This document shows positions 51,401 through 60,400 of a DNA stretch of 64,000 bases, one piece after another (the first letter of the stretch is position 1; each line of letters starts with the position of its first letter). Source of the stretch: Ceratotherium simum simum (Eukaryota > Chordata > Mammalia > Perissodactyla > Rhinocerotidae); assembly GCF_000283155.1 (NCBI RefSeq), contig NW_004454159.1:22209431-22273430 (forward strand). Reading direction: 5' to 3'. The notes beneath the pieces were generated by a model, which saw only the letters and a list, made by a program, of their open reading frames with translations, was not told the DNA's origin and ran no database searches. The position numbers and the translations under genes were made by a program.

Positions 51401-54400
51401 ACACAGTGATTTCTTAGCTGTTTGACTGAAATACCAAGATGCACACATTTGACTAATCCCTGGGCATAGTAATATAGATCTTCAAAGGAGTTCTTTCATA
51501 TTTAGGTAGTAAGTGGGAATTTCCTCCACGCTTCCATACTTACACTAGAATTAATTAGCTTTCTAAAATGTAAATTTGACTAAGGTGCTTCTCTCTTTGA
51601 AATCTTCCAGTGGCTCTGCATAACCTATAGGGCAAAGACCACATGCCTTACCATGGCACATGAAATCCTCCATGAGCTCTGACTCATCTTTCACCACTGT
51701 CCCCTTCTCTTTGATTGTGGTAATACCAAATTTCTTGTCGATTCCCTATCTACTGTTTTACCTGTCTATACCTTTATGCATGCTATTCCATATATCTGGA
51801 ATGCCATTCCATCCATTTTACTAGGCAAATGCTTTTTAATTCACCAAGCTTTGCTTGGTTATCATTTCTACAAAATCTTTTCTGACCCTCCCAGATGGAA
51901 GTAATGCCAGCTTTCAAAGTGTGGTCTCCTGACCAGAGGCATCAACACCATCTAGAACTTGTTAGGAATTCTCATTCTTGGGCCGCTTCCCAGAAACTCT
52001 GAGGGCAGGGCCCAGCAATCTGTGTTTTTTACAAGCCATCCAGGTGACTCTGATGTATAATGAAATTCAAGCACCGCTGCTCTATATTATTACCTTATCC
52101 GAGGCATATGTCCATTACAGAATCCATCACATGACATTTCACCCGTATGTTTATGTAATTGCTTTTCTGCTTTCTGAGGGTGTAGACAATATTTTATTTA
52201 CCAAAGATACTAGGTACTTATTGAACTGAATAAAATGAATTCCCCTATGGAGCCCAAGATTTTAGTGGCAATAATAATAGTAATAATGATAGTAGTTAAT
52301 ATTAATATAGCACTAATCTTCTTAGAAAAATGCATAATTACAAGACCAGCAATGTAATCACGGTATATTTAAAAGAAAAAACACTTCTAATATATTAATA
52401 GCATGAGTGCTGGCTGATGCCTTAGCCTTTTGTACGAAGAACAATGGATATGGAGCCAGAAGATCTGGATTCAAGACCCAGTTCTGACACTTACTAACTC
52501 TGTGGTTCTGGAAAAATAAATCATTTCATATCTCTGGGGCACAGTTTTCTTATCCATAAAACACAGATAATTGTATAAGATAATGTAAGTGAAGTCAATT
52601 TGCAAGCTGTAAAATGAGGTTAAATGTTTTTGTCTCTTCTCTGTAACCTGCTTTCCATGTGTGTACCACAGCCCTTCTCTCATGTTCATTCCTCTGATTT
52701 TAAGCTCAGTAGATCAAGATGTGAGAATTAACGAGGCAGGAGGAGGGGGGCTGAGCTGGGACTAGAAGGGAAAGGAAGGATAGCTCAGCCAGTCCCAGCA
52801 CGTTATTTGGCTTCTCTTTGGTCTTTCCTCATCCAAGAAAGTCCGTGGCCAAGCGCTGACACTGAAACTTAGCTTCGCAAACTACATAGAGTTGATATGA
52901 CGTAAGACACTCCTACACATCCCAGCCTACGCCAGTCAATTTTGTCACTCTGCCATGCAAAATAGCTTGAACATGCAAGAAATTCATAATAACAGTGTGT
53001 GATTTTTGCATGGGGCTATGGGGATTGCTGACTACCCCAGATATTTTCAGGGCTGAAGAGCTTTGGCCCCCGCTCCTGAAAACTAGAGCCAGTTGGGTGA
53101 ACAAGCAGACATTACTCAAATGGTAATGAGCCACAGAAAATGAAAGAACTAAATCCCAAGCACCTTTTCAAGCTAGAGACTTTGAAACAACTAAGGTCCC
53201 ATTAAGTTTCCAAAAGAAACAATTAAACCAGTCATCCAAACAACTATCCTGAAATTCATGATTTCTCACACAGCTTTCCAAAATTCAAGCAGGCATCTCA
53301 ACAGACACACAATAAAATAACACCAAGTACGCATGCAAAGCTGGTATTGAAAGCAAAGACACACAGCTGAAGTGAGATGTTCAGAAACACAATATTTTTC
53401 TAAAATTTTGACCTTTTTCCCAATGGCCTGCTCTTCAATTCAGGAAGGGGTGTCCTGACTTCATGCCCTCCATAACAAATCATGCTCCTCTGCCCCTTCT
53501 CTGAGGATGTGGTACTAATAGTCCACCCTTTCACCGCTAGCCCTCTGCTTGTGCTCAGGTCTCTTCTTCTCCCATCTCCTCAGGACTCATCTCCACCATC
53601 ACCCTCTATTCTCTCCTTCTCTTCAGCTGCTCTCTCAACATCGGCTCTCTTCTGATCCTATGAAAATAAACAGGCACGTCGCCACCTCAAGACATGCTGC
53701 CTCCCCAGTTGACTAGGGACTTTCCCGCCCTTGTGTTCATAGCCATCTTTTTTGAAAGCATGGCCTTGGGTCTTGTCTCTACTTCCTCACCTCTACATTT
53801 ACTCCTCCAGTCACCATGATGTGGCTTCTGTCACATCACCCCAGAGGCACTGCTTTAATTTTGGCCACCAATGAGTCTTAACTGGAAAATCCAGCGGGCA
53901 CTTTTCAACCCTTCTGTTTACCACTATTTCCCCACTATGACCTATTTCCCACCGTTGACCACTTCCTTCTTTAAATTCTTTAAATCCCTCCATGCTTTTT
54001 AGCTACCTCAGTATTCCTCCAATATCTCTGAAAACTTCTTTCCAGTCTGTTTTGTAGAAACCTCTTTTTCCTCCTAGCAGGTGGGACATACTTCTGCACA
54101 GTTCCTTCCTTGGAACATTTTTCTCTTTCTGCATTCCATATTTCACAGGTGATCGTACTGACTCCCACAGTTTCAACCACCACCGCTACATAGTACAGAT
54201 ACTAGAGATCTACACTTTCATATATCCACCCCAGTCTGCTTTAAATACATTTTTTCTACCATTTAGGATCCATGAAAGGAAATTATTATAAATAATCCTA
54301 TTTTTAAATGCATTTGATTTTTGCTCTTGTTCCTTGTTTTTAATCCTATCAAGAGGGTTTTTTAAAAAATTAATAATAATCAAATTCTTTTATGCTAAAA

Positions 54401-57400
54401 CATTGCTTGTGGTTGGTATCTGGGAAAACTCAGTAACTCTTTGACCATTTCAAGAGTATACCAGGAGCTACTCAATCGTAATACTGTAGTCAGACAAAAG
54501 ACAAAGGTCCACCTTGGTAAAGGCAGTGAGATCACAATACTGAATGATCTCCCTCTACTGTGAGAAGTGGTCATGGATGAGAAGAGACTTGGATGAACTG
54601 GAACTACCAGAGGTGACCAAGGGGCCCAGCAGAAGTCATTTTCAATACAGTGGTTACATACACGGATTCTAGAGCCAGACTGTCCATGTTATATCCTGGC
54701 TTCACCATTTTCCAGCTAATTAATCTTAGTTACTTAACCTCTGCATATCAGTGTCTTCATCTGTAAAACAGGCTAATAAGGTACCTACATCAGAGTGTGC
54801 TTGTGAAGATTATAAGCTAATAATGTAAAACATGGGGAATAGTGACTGATGCATAGTAAGTCTTGGACAAATGCTATTATTATTTATAATGAAAAGTATA
54901 CAAAATGAACATTTAAAAATGAAGCCAAAGTAATGATAACTATTGAGGCAAAAATTACAAATTACAAAAGAAATTTACCTTGCCGTAGGGCAGATGGCCA
55001 GCCATAAATCTTATTCAACTTCAGTGATGGTCTAGTTTTAATTGTTAGCCAATAATTAATCACCACCAAAGTATAAAGACTGACTATCAAGAACGGAGGT
55101 TGATATTGTAATTAAATGTGACCTACCATGAAGTTAACCTGACATTTCATAATATGCTCAGTTGTTATTATTAGGTACTGTAAACTCTGTGAGATGACAG
55201 ACCAGGTCTGTGTCATTTAGTCCAAGCCTAGAACCATTCCTGGCACACTGTAAATGTTTAATAAATGCTTTTTGAGTAGATTGGCATAAAATCTAATCAT
55301 GCATAAAAAGTAAATAGTTTGTGTAAATAACTTGCATAGTCAATCTAATAACTGCTATGACTATCAGGCAAGACAAGAACTTTTAGGGCTATCTGCAGAG
55401 TAAGAGAAGAGCAAACAAAAAAGCCTGGCAGTTGCTCATTCTTCTCGGAAATCACTCTATCCATCAGGTTGCTCTCTACCTTCTTGGGAAGAGGTATCCA
55501 GTCCAAGGTTTGATGTCTGGGGACCTGGGTGCTAGTCCTGAGTTCTAACACTACCTGTGGAACATGAACATATAATTCACCTTGTCTGGATTAGATTATT
55601 CCTAATTCCTTTCCTGGCAGGTGTTAGGAAAACAAGATAACACATATAACATATGATATTAGAACAAGGCATGAGATTTTTGATAATGGGAAGCTGGAGA
55701 AGGGGAGGAATGAGAGGTAATTTAGACAGTTTTGTAGTTTTGTAGTTCTACTACAAAAAGAACATGTGAACATTGATGGAACTAGATCATACTGAGAAGC
55801 ACTAAGTCAAGTTTTTGTTTTTCTGTGAGGAAGCTCAGCCCTGTGCTAACATCTGCCAATCCTCCTCTTTTTTTTTTTTTGCTGGCTAACATCCGTGCCC
55901 ATCTTCCTCCACTTTATATGGGACGCCGCTGCAGCACGGCTTGCCAAGCAGTGCGTCGGTGTGCGCCTGGGATCCGAACTGGCGAACCCCGGGCCGCTGC
56001 AGCGGAGCGCGTGCACTTAACTGCTTGCACCGCCGGGCCGGCCCCTAAGTCAAGTTTTAATCTAGATAAGAGCAGGGTGACTACTAGGAAGAGCAGGGCT
56101 GATAGACAGGGATGGCGAAGGGACTGAGGCAGCCAGAGGCCACATGCAAGTCTTGGTCACCTTCTAGGAAGCACAGAAGAAAGTATACTAGGATCTTACT
56201 CAGGTAAATTCCTTGCTAGAGACAAGGGGCAAACCAAGCTCTCTGTACCTTGAATATCGTTCTACTCTTTTTCACACCTAAAATCAGGGCAAAAGCTGTA
56301 TTCTTTACTGGCCCAACTCTCTGCCTGAGTCCACCTGATGAGCTCTACACACTCTTTCTCAAGGTCTCCCCCTGCTGTGAAATAGCTCTTTGTCGAAATG
56401 TAACAAAATCTGGGAAGGGAAGTGTCAGTGGATTGAATTGAGTAACAGGTGGTGCACACAAAACAGACAGGGGCAGGTATTTTAGTGCAAGTGATGCCTG
56501 ATCTGTAGGATGGAAAATGTGCAAGTCATTGAAAGTGAGGTTTGGTTGCCATAAGAACTTATTTTCTACCAGACAGTGGTTCAAGCACCTTATGAAAATG
56601 AATCCACATAATTCTGTGCTATTACCCTAGGTTGCAAGGGCTTGGGTCAAAGGGGATAGCAAAGTGGAAGGACACTTATTTATCTTGAGCCATTTGACTT
56701 GCACAAAAAATAGGTTATGTAATTACCAACTTGCACCAAAGTTGTAGTCACAGTAATACAGAAAGGCAACAAAAACTCCTGTGCAGAGGAATATCTTCCT
56801 TACTTTTATTTATGTATGTGCACATATGCACGTGTGTGCATTTATTTACATGTATCTGTGCATATGTACATGTAGGTATGTGTGTACATACATGTATGTA
56901 TATAAATACGTTGGTATGTGTTTATATACATACACATATATAAAATCTAGGGCAATAGATAGAGACGATTATTATGATTTTACAGATGGGAAAAGTTGAG
57001 GTAAAATTAAGAGATGTGCTTAAGTTTTCTTTAGTTTGTTTTATTTTATTTATTTACAATATATGCCAACTCCGTTACTTCCAAAAAGCTACTTGCAACT
57101 GTTTCTCAGTGCCCTCTGGAGATAGTGATGGATGAGATGACTGGTCCAGAGATTCTTCTACGCAACCAAGTTGCCCAGAAGGGGAAGACTAATGCGGTCA
57201 GTTTTTTATTTAAATACTGACCCTGCCACTTAACTATCTGTAACCTTGTGAAAGTCATACAACCTCTCTAAGCCTCAATTTTTTCATCTGCCAAACAGGG
57301 GATTAAAATAGGACCTGCTTTGCAGAGCTGATGTGAGGCTTAAACAAGCTAATTGACTTAAAGAGTTTAGCGTGGTGCATGGCACAGCCAACATTTGATG

Positions 57401-60400
57401 GTGATGAGCGAAGCTCTTCAACAGATCCACGGTTTGGCCTCTGCTTTATTCAGTCCTGTGTATAATACTATTTTTGAGAACAGCAAATTGGCCTCTCTTA
57501 ATAAAAGAAATACACCATGGCTACTAAAAACCCTATGGTAAAAGAGTATTCCAGAGCATTTTTCTTTTTTAAGACAGAGGGATCTGGCTTCCATAGGAAT
57601 AAAGAGAGAAATCTATAAACCCATTTGCAGTGACAGAAGAGCCCTACTTTGAACATTTGTGTTTATGTGTGTCGTCATCTCTCCCTCACAGATCTGCAGT
57701 TATTGCACAATGCTCTGCCCTTTTAGATGGCAGGGTTACAAGAATGTATAGTTTAAACTCTGCATTTTGCAAAGAATGAGCATTGTTTTCAAGTCTGGGA
57801 AACTTCAAAATAATTTGATTGCCTTCTGTGTTTTGTCTCATTAGGTAAAGGCAAAAAAGTTCTAGTTTTTTTTTTTTTTTTTGTTCCAATATACAGCTTG
57901 TGTTTTAATTAAAACAAGAACCAGGCTCATGACCAGAGGGAAAAATCATGAAACACAAAGCCTAGACTACGTAATTGGACTATGGCTAGAGAGTAAGAAG
58001 AGCCGTTTGAAACTCGAGCATCTTTTTGGTAGACATGTTTTTCAAATGTATTGTGCATTTTCCTCCCCTCCCCTGCCACTTAACCAGGAAAGAGGCTTAA
58101 GGGCTGTCAGACATGGAGGTTTACAAAATCCTAAAAATAAAGGTATGTTTATGGGAGACTATGGTTTTTTTATGCCAGTGAATTAGCAAGTTGAGTACAT
58201 CTTCATTTTTCAATGTTAGCATCTGAATAGTCTCCATTTAGCCCTTAAAGCAGTTGTTAAGATTTATTGCTCGTAGTTTACCTAAATGGGCTAAGAACGA
58301 TCACTTCAGTATTTAAGAGGTTATCTCCACTGCTTTCCTCATGAAGTCATTATATAAGAACATTACTACTCTGGCACACTGAAGGTATTAAACCTGGATT
58401 AGATTGAACTATTATAAAATAATCTACCATGTTATAGAGGTTGCCAGTCAAAGTAGAGCTTCTTTAGTTTCATGTGGATTAAAATAAACCAGGATTGTTC
58501 ATCCTCAGTACTACCAACATTTGAGGTCAGATAATTCTTTGTTGTATGGGATTTTCCCGTGTATTTTAGGTTGTTTAGAAGCATCCTTGGTCTCTACCCA
58601 CTAGATGCCAGTAGCACCTCCCCAGTTATGAAGGTCAAAAGTGTCTCCATGTATTGCCATATATTCCCCCAGGGAGTGGGTAAAATCGACTCTGATGAGG
58701 ACCATTGCAATCGACTACTCATCTTGGAGAGGCAGTCAAGTATTGTGGCTAAAAGTAGATATTATAGAGACAGAGAGCTCCTAACTAGCGGGGTGGCCCT
58801 GGACAAGTTACGTAACATCTCCATGCTTCAGTTTCCTCACCTGTACAATGCAGAAAATAAGTACCTTCTTCATAGGATTGACGTGAGGATTAAACAGGAT
58901 AATGCCTATTGCACAGTAAGTGCTCAATAAATCACAGCCATTATTATTGTTTCAAAAATTCTATGCAATTTCACTTTTTTCTTCTGATTTAAGTTTAAAT
59001 GCAGGTTAATGATCCAAACAATAGAAACATACTTGAAGTGGGGGAAGGTTTGAGGGTAGTTACACAATTACAGATGGATATCCTTATGTTTCAGAGTGGT
59101 CAAGTTATAGAAGCTCAACTATTGCATAATCCTGTATCCCAATTTGCTAAGTAGCCTCAGTTATTGCTTAACATATTTTATTATCTTTCAAGTGGAGATT
59201 CCTAATTCATCAAAATTATGGGCTGCTGCCAGATGATTCTTCTGTAAATACAACTGCTCTATTGTATTTTAAAAAAAAGTCTTGACGTGATGCCCAGTCT
59301 TTTCCCTCGAGTTCTGTCTTCACCATTGGTCATATAAATATTATTGTAGTATTCATTGAAATAATAACAAAAGCTACCATTTTTAAGAGCAACTTACTGT
59401 GTACCAAGCTAAGTGCTTCATATATATTATTATTTCACTCAATCCTCACATCAACCTTAAAAGTTAGGTGGGTATGTTAGAGAGAAGTTAATGTGCTCTA
59501 GCCAGCAAGGTCAGAACAACATAGGAGCCCAGACTGGTGCCTTTAAAGCCTGTGCTCTTAAAATGCAACTTCATTATCAAATCTCAGAGAGCTACCCAGA
59601 ACTCCTACCCATAACACACATTTCCCTTTCTAAACACCTTCCGCTGGCCCTGCCCACCCCTCCCCACATTATCATTATTTTCCTTGCTCTTCCCAACTCA
59701 GCTCAAAATACCTTGAGGGCAGTGGTTATAAAAGAACCATGTTCTGAATACTTTTCAGTCAAGCACAGTGATTTAAAAAGAGATGAGAACGAGAGACAGA
59801 CAGATACCACGGGAAAGAAGAACTCACTTCACATTGGTCTTAATGAGGATTGATAAAAATTGTCTGGAAGCTGAAACAGGGAAAGGCTGAATGCACATTT
59901 CCCTGCTACGAAGACTCATCCAAGGTTATGTAAAATAGGTGATTCATCAACTCATCCAGTAATCCAATTCTCACGCACAGTACGCAAACCTTACTTCAAA
60001 GTAAGGAGTCAAGTGGAGGAATAACACTGTTGCCAGAGGCATGTTTAAGTAAGTTTAATTTCCAGCGGTGACCCAAGGCCCCAGGCCCTGAGAGATCAAT
60101 GAAAAGTAAGGTCAGAAACTGTGACCTTGGAGGTCCTGGGAAGAAAAGCTACAGCAATCTTCTCATCGCGTCCTCTGAGAATTAGTCCAATTTGGCCGGG
60201 GTGTGAGAGGCTAACACATTTGCTGGTTGGCCTTTGTGGCAGAACTAATTGTGTGGCCCAGGATATGTCACATGCAGCTCTAAGCAAGGTTCATGTAGAC
60301 CATCCATTCAGAGCAGCCATGAGTAACCTGGACGCTGAAGGAAGATTGTGGCTGTTGTGGGAACTAAGAAGCTTATCAGCCTACAGCATCAAGCAGGGCC

